A stretch of 48,115 nucleotides of DNA from SAR324 cluster bacterium (GCA_002995645.1 PUHO01000009.1:1-48115), one strand, 5' to 3'; shown: positions 36,270-44,728, numbered from the stretch's first letter. Numbers and translations are program-made. Notes: a model not told the origin generated them from the sequence alone.

Positions 36270-36456
36270 AAGTAGACTTCTTGGAATAATGTTAGTGTCA
36301 ACATGAAAACAAACAAGCCAACATAACGGCATAATGCTTCGTAAGGTTTTATTTACTTTAAAGTAATTTAAATGAAATAACAACTATATTTATTGAAAAA
36401 ATGTAATCAATTTTTTGCTAAAGTGAATATTATAGTAACAGAATAAAAAAAATAGG

Positions 36457-36485
36457 TTGTATCTAAAATAAATATGTAATATAAT
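36457..36485 (+). promoter_or_regulatory. Sigma-70-type promoter of the polysaccharide-lyase-like gene
   Basis: TTGTAT (36457-36462), a 17-bp spacer and a perfect TATAAT (36480-36485) lie 43 bp upstream of the ATG at 36529, with CGAGAG as a possible ribosome-binding site. The spacing is ideal and the surroundings are very A+T-rich, so chance occurrence remains possible. Confidence 0.55.
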
Positions 36486-36528
36486 TGGCTAAATTATCTT
36501 AATCTTTAACCTATTACGAGAGTGTACT

Positions 36529-37539
36529 ATGAAAAAAATGGTAATTTATTTAATAACTAGTCTGTTATTAGTAACAACTAGTTTTGTTGGCTTAGCCGCA
36601 GGAAAAACAAAAGCGCCTTCTTCGGCAAAAGAAGCGCAAAACCTATCTAAACATAGCAAGAAATGTTTTACTTACAAAAATGAGAAGTTTTGTAAAGGTA
36701 TAAAACAAACAAGTGTGCATAATTTATTAGAGAATGCCTCGCCTTCGCCTGATGGTTTCGGTTATGTTATTAACTTAGCGGGAAAAGACAAAAAAGAAAA
36801 AGCGTATCTTAAAGAGGTATTGCCATATCAAAAGAAAAATAATATTGATCAAAACGTGTTAATGTTTAGCAAAATTGGAGAGAAATCCAGAAACTACGCA
36901 ATAACACGTGTTACAAATGAAAAACGAAGAGGTAAAACGTCGTTACGTTTTGAAATACGAAACGGAGATTGCTACACAGGACATAGCGGACAACTAAACG
37001 ATTGCGCTACTTTTAGGGAAAGAGCAGAAGTTAGTAATTTATGGCTAGCACCAATGGACGTTCCTGTTTACTATGCTTATAGTATTAAATTACCTAAAGA
37101 CTATCCGGAAATGGATAACCCATATCAAATTATAGGACAATTTCACGATAACCAAGCTAATAACTTTAGTAATCAATACCAAGGTGGTCAATTCTATATT
37201 AACGTGAAATATAATCATCGTGATAGATTACACGACTACGTTTCTAACTTCACTAAAGGCAAGTGGCATGATTTTATTTATAAAATTGTATGGTCAACAG
37301 ATCCAAAAAAAGGTCTAGTTGAAGTTACGATGGACGGTAAAAAGCTCTTTAGTTATAGAGGAAGGAATTTATCAGACGGTGCGCAAATAGGACCTTATTT
37401 TAAAATGGGAATTTATCGTTCTCACTTAGAAAGATACAAACATGGAAAACATCCAACACAAGTAATTTACTATGATGAATATAGACATGGCAAAACACTT
37501 GAGTCTGTTTCGTATAAAAAGAATCCGCCAGTAGATTAA
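36529..37539 (+). CDS. Exported polysaccharide-lyase-like protein (heparin-lyase I fold)
   Basis: 336 residues with a signal peptide ending near GLAAGK. The lyase-like domain covers about residues 90-330: KTSLRFEIRNGDC, ATFRERAEVS (the paired Arg-Glu segment common in this concanavalin-like lyase group), QIIGQFHDNQ, QFYINVKYNHRD, GKWHDFIYKIVWS and VEVTMDGKKLFSY. Four Cys residues (KKCFTY, KFCKG, GDCYTG, NDCATF) could make two disulfides. It would cleave or bind an acidic polysaccharide in the periplasm or outside. Substrate unknown. It stands alone with its own promoter and is followed by a thiI-derived repeat. Confidence 0.72.
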   Translation: MKKMVIYLITSLLLVTTSFVGLAAGKTKAPSSAKEAQNLSKHSKKCFTYKNEKFCKGIKQTSVHNLLENASPSPDGFGYVINLAGKDKKEKAYLKEVLPYQKKNNIDQNVLMFSKIGEKSRNYAITRVTNEKRRGKTSLRFEIRNGDCYTGHSGQLNDCATFRERAEVSNLWLAPMDVPVYYAYSIKLPKDYPEMDNPYQIIGQFHDNQANNFSNQYQGGQFYINVKYNHRDRLHDYVSNFTKGKWHDFIYKIVWSTDPKKGLVEVTMDGKKLFSYRGRNLSDGAQIGPYFKMGIYRSHLERYKHGKHPTQVIYYDEYRHGKTLESVSYKKNPPVD

Positions 37540-37578
37540 CAGATTATCAAAGCGGATAAACAAGAAGAGAACTAGATA

Positions 37579-37773
37579 TCTAAAGCGTCTTTAGTAAATT
37601 AAAGCGATCGAGTCTAGTTCTTTTCTTTTATGTAGTTGCAATAAAGCACATGAATCCGGAAGCAGTGCTATATATATAAAGCGTCTTTCGTTGCGAATTC
37701 ATATAAAGCATTATGTATTCTTGCTTTAGTTTCCAAATATGCAGTTGCAACAAAGTACATGAATCCAAAAGTA
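37579..37773. repeat. Two decayed copies of the thiI 3' end
   Basis: Copy B (37665-37773, 109 bp) repeats the thiI terminus: TATATATAAAGCGTCTTTCG, CATATAAAGCATTATGTATT, CTTGCTTTAGTTTCC and AAAGTACATGAATCC all match thiI coding DNA at 37777-37949, with a 60-70 bp internal deletion. Copy A (37579-37664) has CTAAAGCGTCTTT, ATTAAAGCGATCGAGTCTAG and AAGCACATGAATCCGGAAGC, again with deletions. Together they fill most of the 237-bp gap between the lyase gene and thiI. Confidence 0.88.
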
Positions 37774-37776
37774 GTG

Positions 37777-38964
37777 CTATATATATAAAGCGTCTTTCGT
37801 TGTAAAGTAATGTTTTTCTATATTAGCAACACATTCTTCAATTAAAGCAAGCGAGTCTAGTTTTTCTTCTTCATATAAAGCATTATGTATTCTTGCTTTA
37901 GTTTCCGGATGTTGCGGCTGAAATAAAGTACATGAATCCGGAAGCGGTTCTATACTGGTTTCATAGGTATTAATTAACTTAGCATGTTCAATAATTTTAT
38001 CTTTTGCAAAGCCAATTAAAGGACGTAACACTAACTTTTCCGAAGCGGCGTTAGTACATTGTAAATTTTCAATTGTTTGACTTGCTACTTGTCCCAAAGC
38101 TTCACCGGAAATATACGTAGAAACATCAGGCAAGGTTTTAGCAAATTCATTAGCAACAAAGTACATAAAACGACGATACAATATAGTACGCATTGATTCT
38201 TTACATTGTTTACGAATTGCTTTTTGTATATTAGCAAAAGGGGCAATATAAAGGTCTGTTTGCGGTTGGTACTTAGCTAGGATTTTAGTAAGATGAATTA
38301 CTTTGTGTTTTGTCTTTTCTCCAATAAAAGGAAACGAATCAAAATTTAAATAGCTAACACGACAACCGCGCGTTAACATTAACCAACTAGCAACAGGGCT
38401 ATCTATGCCGCTACTTAAGAAAGAAAGCGAATGTGTTGCCGTTCCCACAGGTAACCCGCCAAGACCGGTTTGTTTATGAATGAAAACAATAACTTTTTGT
38501 TCTACTAAAACGTCTAGCTCAAGCAGAATATCCGGATTTCTTAAATTAACGGATAAAGAAGGATAGCGATCTATAATTAAAGAACCTAGTTTTTGATTCA
38601 TCTCATTTGAATTCAAAGGATATTGTTTGTTCCCCCTGTGACTTTTAACGCAAAAAGTAAGGTTGTCTTGCGTGTGCTTTGCTAGCTCTTGTTCGAACGT
38701 GGCTAGTGCGGTTTTTTCTATGTCTTCCCATTCGTAACTAGTAATGGTTACTTCGCTAAAATTGGCAATGCCGGCTATAGACCCCAAAATAGTATAGGTT
38801 TGTTTTGTTACACTTGGAAGGAATAATAAAAACCGGCGATGTAGTTTTGTTACTGTCGCATCAGGGAGATGTCGTTTAATATTTTTAATTAATTGCGTTT
38901 CAAATAGGCTTCTATTTTTTTGTTTTAAGCTGATTTCATGTGTGCGAATAATAAAGCTAATCAT
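37777..38964 (-). CDS. thiI: tRNA 4-thiouridine synthase ThiI
   Basis: 395 residues, the short form without a rhodanese domain. An N-terminal ferredoxin-like and THUMP region (about 1-165) precedes the PP-loop AANH ATPase domain with FLSSGIDSPVASWLML. It adenylates U8 of tRNA and transfers sulfur to it; long forms also help thiazole synthesis. The usual LLSGGIDS loop reads FLSSGIDS, a conservative change. It follows the pseudouridine synthase gene by 12 bp on the same strand, so the two tRNA/rRNA modification genes probably form an operon. Its last bases are duplicated downstream. Confidence 0.9.
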   Translation of the reverse strand: MISFIIRTHEISLKQKNRSLFETQLIKNIKRHLPDATVTKLHRRFLLFLPSVTKQTYTILGSIAGIANFSEVTITSYEWEDIEKTALATFEQELAKHTQDNLTFCVKSHRGNKQYPLNSNEMNQKLGSLIIDRYPSLSVNLRNPDILLELDVLVEQKVIVFIHKQTGLGGLPVGTATHSLSFLSSGIDSPVASWLMLTRGCRVSYLNFDSFPFIGEKTKHKVIHLTKILAKYQPQTDLYIAPFANIQKAIRKQCKESMRTILYRRFMYFVANEFAKTLPDVSTYISGEALGQVASQTIENLQCTNAASEKLVLRPLIGFAKDKIIEHAKLINTYETSIEPLPDSCTLFQPQHPETKARIHNALYEEEKLDSLALIEECVANIEKHYFTTKDALYI

Positions 38965-38976
38965 AATAGGAATGAA

Positions 38977-39942
38977 TCAAAGATTAATAATATAAGAACA
39001 AAGATTTTGCCAATGTGTTGTTGTGTCTTGAATGCATACGTCTTTATTTGCAAGAATATGATGAAAAGCAAGGGATTGACAATGTAAAGCTTGCCTAGAA
39101 AGGATTACTTTAGCAAGCAAATCTTGCTTATTTCGATTAGCTATCCAAGATAAAAATAAGTTTTCGTCAGGGTAATATTTTTTGTCGCCTACAATGGAAC
39201 AGCCAAGAGACGCAAGGTGTATTCTAATTTGGTTTAGTTTTCCCGTTATAGGCGTAAGTTTTAAATGAAAAAACTTACCAAGCGAGGCGATTTCATTAAT
39301 ATAAGTTCTGCTTGTCGGTTTTTCTGTTGGGATAAGTTTGTATTTTGTAAATATTTTAGAATCCGTATCCGGAACCAGATCGCCGGCAATGTGATCTTGT
39401 TTTGGTTTGTTCGTAGTAATAGCGTAGTATAGTTTATGTATTTCTTGTTTTTGAAATTTAGTTTGGTACACACTACGCGCCTTTTTTGTTTTACCAAATA
39501 GTAATACGCCGCTTGTTTCTAAGTCAATACGGTGTAGCGGTGTTAATTCAACGTTGGCAAAGGCTTCTTTTGCCCAAATTGCCATTGAGGTATAAAAAAA
39601 TTTACCAGAAGGAATAACCGGAACGTGCGGCGGTTTATATAAAGCAAGTAAATGCTCGTCTTCATATAAAATAGAAGTAGCAATTTGGATTTTTTTTTCA
39701 TCACTACGATAATGCGTATACTCAATGCGTTGTTTATGATATACTATTTCTTTATCTGTTGTTACTTTTTTTCCGTCTAGTTTAATCCGATCTTGGATAA
39801 TAGGCATTACTTCTTGTGTTGACAAAAAAGGGAAATAGCGTTTTTGCATAAAGTCAATTAACTTGCAATCGTTTCCTTGAAACGTAAAAGCAAAGACTTG
39901 CGAGTCGGCAAATAAAGGAAAAGAGCAAAAAGAAACGGACAT
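38977..39942 (-). CDS. RluA-family pseudouridine synthase
   Basis: 321 residues. The N-terminus resembles an S4-like RNA-binding segment (IQDRIKLDGKKVTTDKEIVY). The catalytic motif is LHRIDLETSGVLLFGKT, with the nucleophile Asp in HRID (usually HRLD). KPPHVPVIP and LNQIRIHLASLGCSIVGDKKY are the other family signatures. It isomerises uridine in rRNA or tRNA; the sequence does not separate RluC, RluD or RluA types. First gene of the pair with thiI. Confidence 0.9.
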   Translation of the reverse strand: MSVSFCSFPLFADSQVFAFTFQGNDCKLIDFMQKRYFPFLSTQEVMPIIQDRIKLDGKKVTTDKEIVYHKQRIEYTHYRSDEKKIQIATSILYEDEHLLALYKPPHVPVIPSGKFFYTSMAIWAKEAFANVELTPLHRIDLETSGVLLFGKTKKARSVYQTKFQKQEIHKLYYAITTNKPKQDHIAGDLVPDTDSKIFTKYKLIPTEKPTSRTYINEIASLGKFFHLKLTPITGKLNQIRIHLASLGCSIVGDKKYYPDENLFLSWIANRNKQDLLAKVILSRQALHCQSLAFHHILANKDVCIQDTTTHWQNLCSYIINL

Positions 39943-40019
39943 GATATAAAAATAAAAAACGTATTATCAGGTATATGTTATATTGAAAAAATAAATAGTG
40001 CAATTTAATTTTATACGTT

Positions 40020-40682
40020 ATGCAAAAAAAAAGAAAAATTATTATTGGCGACGTTCACGGTTGCCTTCCCGAATTGGAAAGTTTACTAGATAAACTGCAT
40101 TATACGCAAGCCACAGACCAGCTTTATTTTGTTGGTGATTTAATCAATAAAGGACCGGATAGTATTGGAGTTTTAGACTTATGTATCCAATTAAAAGCTA
40201 AATCCGTCTTGGGAAATCATGAACTAAGTTTGCAATATTATTGGCAAAGGGCAATAAAAAGAAGAAAATGGGTTGAAGACTTTACGGTGATACTAGAGAA
40301 ACAATTACCGGAAGGAAAAGAATATATTCAGCGTATGCCAAAGTATATAGACGAAGAATTTACGCTAGTACATGCCGGCGTGGTTCCTAATTTAAAACTA
40401 GCAAAGACACCGCCGTTTTACCTTACTACTATTCGCACGTGGGACGGAAAAGGAAAGAATTTACAATCGCCTTTAAATCCGCCTTGGTTTGATTTTTATA
40501 AAAAGGACAAGCTAATTGTATTTGGTCATTGGGCTGCTTTGAACGGGCTAGTACGGGATAATTGTATTGGATTAGATACCGGTTGCGTTTATGGCAAGCA
40601 ACTTTCCGCTTTAATCCTTCCTGAAAGAAAAATAGTTTCTGTAGACGCACAAGAAACCTATAAACCTATATTGCATCAATAA
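40020..40682 (+). CDS. ApaH-like diadenosine tetraphosphatase (PPP-family phosphatase)
   Basis: 220 residues. All phosphatase motifs are present: IIGDVHGCLPELE, FVGDLINKGPDS, VLGNHELS, LVHAGVVPNL and FGHWAALNGLVRDN. The last, with the leading FGHWA, is characteristic of ApaH, which hydrolyses Ap4A to ADP. It is shorter than E. coli ApaH (about 280), the C-terminus being trimmed. No membrane segment. It is convergent with plsC, with 2 bp between the stops. Confidence 0.82.
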   Translation: MQKKRKIIIGDVHGCLPELESLLDKLHYTQATDQLYFVGDLINKGPDSIGVLDLCIQLKAKSVLGNHELSLQYYWQRAIKRRKWVEDFTVILEKQLPEGKEYIQRMPKYIDEEFTLVHAGVVPNLKLAKTPPFYLTTIRTWDGKGKNLQSPLNPPWFDFYKKDKLIVFGHWAALNGLVRDNCIGLDTGCVYGKQLSALILPERKIVSVDAQETYKPILHQ

Positions 40683-40684
40683 AC

Positions 40685-41428
40685 TTAAGCAAGTTCTTGA
40701 TTAGAAAGAACGCCTATTTCTGATCTAACTTGTTCTATAAGCGAATCCATATCTTTTTTATTATAATCAAGTGTGTCAATTGGTTTGCCAATATGTAATT
40801 CAATGGTTTGATTAAAAGTAAATTTATAGGTTTTTGCCGGACAAACTATATCTGTATTACGAAGCCCTAAAGGAATAAGAATAGCGTTTGAGGTAAATGC
40901 TAATTGAAAAGCTCCTTTTTTAAATTCCCCTAATTTTTTATTCAAACTCCTTGTTCCTTCCGGTGCTATCCATATAGTAATACCGGATTGAATGGCTTTT
41001 CCTATTTGCTTAAGCGATGTTAGCGCCGCCGCTCTGTTCCCTCTATCAACATACAAAAACTCAGCTGATTTAACACCGCCGCCAAAAACAGGAATGGAAA
41101 ATAATTCTTTTTTCATAACCATACGTATATCTACATTGGGAAACGAGACAAGCGTTGCCGGGATATCGTATAAAGAATTGTGATTTACCACAATAATATA
41201 AGAGCGGTCTTGATCTAATTGCGTATTATGTGGGTTTACTACTTTTACTTGTGCTTTAACGTGTTTGAGTAGCCTAGTCGCCCATTTTTGTAAGATAGCA
41301 GAAGACATGGCTCTTGTTAACTTCTTTCGTTTTGAAAGAATAATTCCTTTACTGCAAAAATAAAAGCAAGTAAAGATAGATTGGATTATTACGTTATATC
41401 GTTTAAGGGTAAGGATAAAAGAGGACAT
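40685..41428 (-). CDS. plsC: 1-acyl-sn-glycerol-3-phosphate acyltransferase
   Basis: 247 residues. The acyltransferase motif I is VVNHNSLYDIPA (HxxxxD), motif II is FLYVDRGNRAA, motif III is APEGTRSLNKKLGEFKKGAF, and motif IV is LIPLGLRN. It makes phosphatidic acid from lysophosphatidic acid at the inner membrane. The first 40 residues form a hydrophobic, basic segment that probably anchors it; an internal start at SSAILQ (Met41) is also possible. It lies 20 bp after the DsbD-N-domain gene. Confidence 0.88.
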   Translation of the reverse strand: MSSFILTLKRYNVIIQSIFTCFYFCSKGIILSKRKKLTRAMSSAILQKWATRLLKHVKAQVKVVNPHNTQLDQDRSYIIVVNHNSLYDIPATLVSFPNVDIRMVMKKELFSIPVFGGGVKSAEFLYVDRGNRAAALTSLKQIGKAIQSGITIWIAPEGTRSLNKKLGEFKKGAFQLAFTSNAILIPLGLRNTDIVCPAKTYKFTFNQTIELHIGKPIDTLDYNKKDMDSLIEQVRSEIGVLSNQELA

Positions 41429-41448
41429 ATAACAAAGAAGTAGTAAGT

Positions 41449-41973
41449 TTAATTAAGAGACGTATAAAAAGAAGCTTTTTGTAAATCAAAACAAGTTACG
41501 TTATCACAAATTTGATAAGAAAGGTATCCGGAAACGTACGTTGGTGGTTTGTTTTTTTTAGTATATTGTATTTGTTGCGTTATTTTGAATTCATGTTGGT
41601 AACCGGCTAGCTTTTTTTGAAAGGCGGCATCAAAAAGAAGTTGCGCTTTAGGTACTTGTATTTTTTGATATACTTGCCAAGGTTTGTTTATAGTTAAAGA
41701 ACTAGGATGCGGCGCAAATTCACCTTGTTTTTCAAAACTATATAAATGAAAACGATCAGGTATGGTTACTAGTAAAGAAAGCGTATACATATGCTTTGCT
41801 TGATTAAGCGGTTTAACCGTTGCTAATACGGTGATGCTCGGTTTCTTTACTTTGTTAAATAATCCAAGGTTTGGCGCGGCTATGGCAAGCTTTATTTGTA
41901 AAAATAAAACGGCAAAAAACAGAAAAAGAAGAAATATAACTTTAAATTGTGATTTTATTACTTTACTAAACAT
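41449..41973 (-). CDS. Exported protein with DsbD N-terminal-like domain
   Basis: 174 residues: a signal sequence or anchor (VIFLLFLFFAVLFLQIKLAIA), then an immunoglobulin-like domain. LLVTIPDRFHLYSF resembles the periplasmic N-terminal domain of DsbD, and YQICDNVTCFDL holds the two Cys residues that this domain uses to relay electrons to periplasmic partners. There is no membrane core or C-terminal thioredoxin domain, so this is a stand-alone version. I infer a thiol-exchange or Cys-reduction helper for exported proteins. Confidence 0.7.
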   Translation of the reverse strand: MFSKVIKSQFKVIFLLFLFFAVLFLQIKLAIAAPNLGLFNKVKKPSITVLATVKPLNQAKHMYTLSLLVTIPDRFHLYSFEKQGEFAPHPSSLTINKPWQVYQKIQVPKAQLLFDAAFQKKLAGYQHEFKITQQIQYTKKNKPPTYVSGYLSYQICDNVTCFDLQKASFYTSLN

Positions 41974-42243
41974 GAAAAAAATAGGATATAATAATCAATA
42001 TGTTGTTTACATTAAAATACATTAAAATAAAAAAATAAGCAATACTTGCAAAAATAGGCATATTTTACATTGTGTTTTTTCTTTTAATATTGTAAAAAAG
42101 TAGAAAAGTAGAAAATATGTTAATAATGATTTTACTTTTTTATGTAATTTTATTATATTAAGTATAACAACCTAATATTATAATTTTAAATAAGCATTTA
42201 TAATTATATATAGTAACCTACAATTTTATAGTGGAGAGTTTGT
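41974..42243. other. A+T-rich divergent spacer
   Basis: 270 bp between the leftward DsbD-N gene and the rightward IHF/HU gene, almost entirely A and T with several runs of A or T. It probably holds both promoters; GGAGAG just before 42244 is the ribosome-binding site of the IHF/HU gene. I see no gene, repeat or clear hairpin here. Confidence 0.5.
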
Positions 42244-42525
42244 ATGACACGAATTAAAGAAGATATTATACGAGAATTGATGAATCGAATCAATCTAGAA
42301 AGAGATAATAGTAAATATTTAATTGATTTACTGTTAGATATAATCAAAAACCATTTTAAGGCAGGAGATAAGTTAATGATTTCCGGCATAGGTACGTTTA
42401 ACGTACGACATAAAAAAGAACGTGTCGGACGTAACCCGCAAACAAAAGAAATCCATATGATTTCAGCGCGTAACGTTGTTAATTTTGTACCTTCACGTAA
42501 ATTTAGAGAAGACATTGCTAAATAG
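42244..42525 (+). CDS. IHF/HU-family DNA-binding protein (IHF-alpha-like)
   Basis: 93 residues, complete. The signature lies in SGIGTFNVRHKKERVGRNPQTKE, with the DNA-intercalating Pro in the GRNP turn, and the C-terminus FVPSRKFREDI is typical. The extra N-terminal KEDIIREL helix and overall sequence are closer to IHF-alpha than to HU, but the partner subunit is not in the window. It bends DNA and affects transcription and recombination. TGGAGAG precedes the start. Confidence 0.9.
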   Translation: MTRIKEDIIRELMNRINLERDNSKYLIDLLLDIIKNHFKAGDKLMISGIGTFNVRHKKERVGRNPQTKEIHMISARNVVNFVPSRKFREDIAK

Positions 42526-42541
42526 AGGCATATTTATTCTT

Positions 42542-43036
42542 ATGCAAGTCAAACTATTTTGCGCTGTTTGTTTGTTTATACTATTATGTAGTAGCACTAT
42601 GGTATATGCACAACAGACGGCGCCGTCTACGACTGATCCATCGCAAACAAATGAGGATACAATCCAGGTAGAACCGAATATCCCAATGCATAACGTTTTT
42701 TATAATGCGCTTTGGGGATCGCTTACCGGTGGTTTATTGTATCTTGGCGTTAATACTGTGGATAATGCTAAGTTTCAAGAACTAGACAACCTTGGTCATA
42801 TTTCTTATACTTTTTTTGTTGGAGCAACGTACGGCGCTATTTTAGGGGTACTTACCGGTTTTTATTTATCTATGAACGGGATTACCTTTAGCGTTTCAAA
42901 TGATAGACCTGTAAATGATAATTTGTATTTAGCTGAAAATAGTTTCTCAGCCTTGCATAGCGTAAACCTAGTAGATCGCCCGGCAAGGCTACTTTCACCA
43001 TCAAGATCGATATGGCATTTTCATACTACTTTTTAA
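42542..43036 (+). CDS. Hypothetical exported membrane-associated protein
   Basis: 164 residues from ATG 42542, chosen because a signal peptide (VKLFCAVCLFILLCSSTMVYAQ) starts there; the longer frame would overlap the IHF/HU gene. After a Thr/Pro-rich linker (about 25-50) come two glycine-spaced hydrophobic helices, WGSLTGGLLYLGV and GATYGAILGVLTGFYLS, similar to glycine-zipper hairpins. The tail is polar with LSPSRSIWHFH. It lies between the IHF/HU gene and folK and is probably co-transcribed. I do not recognise a family. Confidence 0.6.
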   Translation: MQVKLFCAVCLFILLCSSTMVYAQQTAPSTTDPSQTNEDTIQVEPNIPMHNVFYNALWGSLTGGLLYLGVNTVDNAKFQELDNLGHISYTFFVGATYGAILGVLTGFYLSMNGITFSVSNDRPVNDNLYLAENSFSALHSVNLVDRPARLLSPSRSIWHFHTTF

Positions 43037-43055
43037 TCACTGTGTAACAGTAAAC

Positions 43056-43577
43056 ATGCCAAAAGAAAAAATCCCTGTTTATTTAGTTCTAGGGAGTAAT
43101 CTCGGAGATAGATTGCTTGCGTTTCAACAAGCAGTAAGATCTCTTTCTCAATATACTTCAATCAAAACCGCTTCTAGTGTATATGAAACGGTAAGTTATG
43201 GCTTTGATAGTGCTAATTCCTTTTATAACGTTGCTTTACAAATAGAAACAACCTTGCCTTGTAAAGAATTGTTAAACAAAATTTTTGTAACAGAACGGCA
43301 AATTGGTCGTATACGTAAAGGCGAGCATTGGAGCGATCGCGCTATTGATATTGATATTGCCTTATATGGTGATGATATATACCAAGACACAGAATGCCGC
43401 GTCCCGCATTACGATCTTATGAATCGTGATTTTTTTCTTATTCCGTTATTGGAAATAAATCCCTCTTTACAAAATCCTATTAATTTAGTATCATTACAAC
43501 AACAACTAGCTAATATAGCGCAAGAGAAAAGAACCTTTCCTGTGATACGTTATGCTAGTAATGCTGTATTAACGTAA
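43056..43577 (+). CDS. folK: 2-amino-4-hydroxy-6-hydroxymethyldihydropteridine pyrophosphokinase
   Basis: 173 residues, the normal HPPK length. LGSNLGDRLLAFQQA, SSVYETVSYGF, FYNVALQIET and ERQIGRIR are family segments. The signature is DRAIDIDIALYGDD with the metal-binding Asp residues, and VPHYDLMNRDFFLIPL closes the site. It transfers pyrophosphate from ATP to the pterin in folate synthesis, the pathway also served by pabB and pabC here. It lies 18 bp before gloB. Confidence 0.95.
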   Translation: MPKEKIPVYLVLGSNLGDRLLAFQQAVRSLSQYTSIKTASSVYETVSYGFDSANSFYNVALQIETTLPCKELLNKIFVTERQIGRIRKGEHWSDRAIDIDIALYGDDIYQDTECRVPHYDLMNRDFFLIPLLEINPSLQNPINLVSLQQQLANIAQEKRTFPVIRYASNAVLT

Positions 43578-43595
43578 GATATAAGTTGCTTTTTC

Positions 43596-44300
43596 ATGAA
43601 TATAGAGATCCATATTATTCCGTATGCACAAAATAATTATGCTTATCTTGTTGCCGATAAAAAAACGAAAGAAGCGATTTTAATTGATTGTGGAGAAGCT
43701 AGCCCTATTTTACAATATATAGCAGAACATAAGTTGCAATTAAAGGCTGTTTTGCTAACGCACTTGCATCACGATCATATGGGCGGCTTAAAAGCCGTAC
43801 AACATGCATATCCCGGTATTCCGGTCTATAGTGGTAGCGAACAAACTACCTATACGGTGTATGATCAACAAACGCTTACATTTAATCATATAGAAGTAAA
43901 AGTATACGATTTAACATCACATAGTAAATATGATAGAGGCTTTGCTATAGGGAATGCTTTTTTTAGTGGCGACGTCTTATTTTCCGCTGGTTGCGGAAGG
44001 TTGTTTGACGGCGATGCAAACGACTTGTTCCATGCTTTTGCAAAAATCCAAAGTTTGCCAAAAAATACGAAAATATATTTTGCACATGAATATACGCAAG
44101 CAAACATTGCTTTTGCTAAAACAATAGAGCCGGATAATCAAGATCTGCAAGTATATGAACAAGAAGTGCAAGCGCTTCGTTTACAAAGAAAATATACAAC
44201 GCCAACAACGTTAGCAACTGAATTAAACGTGAATCCGTTTTTACGAGTAGACACAATTGAGAGCTTAAAAAAATTACGAGATCAGAAAAATAATTTTTAA
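43596..44300 (+). CDS. gloB: Hydroxyacylglutathione hydrolase (glyoxalase II)
   Basis: Metallo-beta-lactamase fold, 234 residues. The metal-binding motif is LLTHLHHDHMGG (about 53-64), with FSGDVLFSAGCGRLFDGD supplying the bridging Asp and FAHEYTQANIAFA the last His. EPDN, PTTLATELNVNPFLR and a basic C-terminus are the glutathione-binding landmarks of glyoxalase II. It hydrolyses S-lactoylglutathione to lactate and glutathione in methylglyoxal detoxification. GloA is not in the window. Confidence 0.92.
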   Translation: MNIEIHIIPYAQNNYAYLVADKKTKEAILIDCGEASPILQYIAEHKLQLKAVLLTHLHHDHMGGLKAVQHAYPGIPVYSGSEQTTYTVYDQQTLTFNHIEVKVYDLTSHSKYDRGFAIGNAFFSGDVLFSAGCGRLFDGDANDLFHAFAKIQSLPKNTKIYFAHEYTQANIAFAKTIEPDNQDLQVYEQEVQALRLQRKYTTPTTLATELNVNPFLRVDTIESLKKLRDQKNNF

Positions 44301-44389
44301 TTATTTACAAATAGAATATATATGTATAGTATTGAAGTAATCTATTAAAAATTAATGATTTTTACTTTACTTAATTATAAAGGAAGTTT

Positions 44390-44668
44390 ATGCAAATTCA
44401 AATTTCAACACAACATTTTGATTTAACTGACGCAGTTAAAACGTATATAAACGAAAAAGTAGCAAGACTAGATAAATACGGTTATGACGACTTGCAATTA
44501 CGAGTTCATTTAATTATTGAAGCAAGTATATACCGGTGTAATATACAAGTAGGCGAGGCAAAAGGCGAAAGGTTTTACGCTGAGTCAGAAAATAAAGAAA
44601 ACATGCATAAAGCAGTAGACGAAGTAGTTGAAAAACTAGAAAAACAACTAAGACGAAACAAAAACTAA
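44390..44668 (+). CDS. hpf: Ribosome hibernation-promoting factor, short form
   Basis: 92 residues with the HPF/YfiA fold: QISTQHFDLTDAVKTYINEK, YRCNIQVGEAKGERFYAES and DEVVEKLEKQLRRNKN. The short form dimerises 70S ribosomes in gammaproteobacteria with RMF, or simply inactivates them. AAAGGAAG (44379-44386) fixes the start. An 89-bp A+T-rich upstream spacer separates it from gloB, and a probable terminator follows, so it is likely a single-gene unit. Confidence 0.93.
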   Translation: MQIQISTQHFDLTDAVKTYINEKVARLDKYGYDDLQLRVHLIIEASIYRCNIQVGEAKGERFYAESENKENMHKAVDEVVEKLEKQLRRNKN

Positions 44669-44681
44669 CACCTTATTTACT

Positions 44682-44715
44682 AAAATCAGTATGGACTGGT
44701 TTTAATTCTTTTTTA
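44682..44715 (+). terminator. Probable rho-independent terminator after hpf
   Basis: AAAATCAGT (44682-44690) pairs with ACTGGTTTT (44695-44703), with one T-G wobble and an ATGG loop, followed by AATTCTTTTTTA. The stem is A/T-rich and so fairly weak. Confidence 0.45.
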
Positions 44716-44728
44716 TGATTTACTAATT

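Noticed and set aside
35151..36383. Longer M20 start at 36383
   Set aside because: The additional 38 residues are unlike the family and extend into the A+T-rich promoter region; ATG 36269 gives the normal N-terminus.
42476..42541. Extension of the exported protein upstream of 42542
   Set aside because: It would overlap the IHF/HU gene and put 22 residues before a clear signal peptide.
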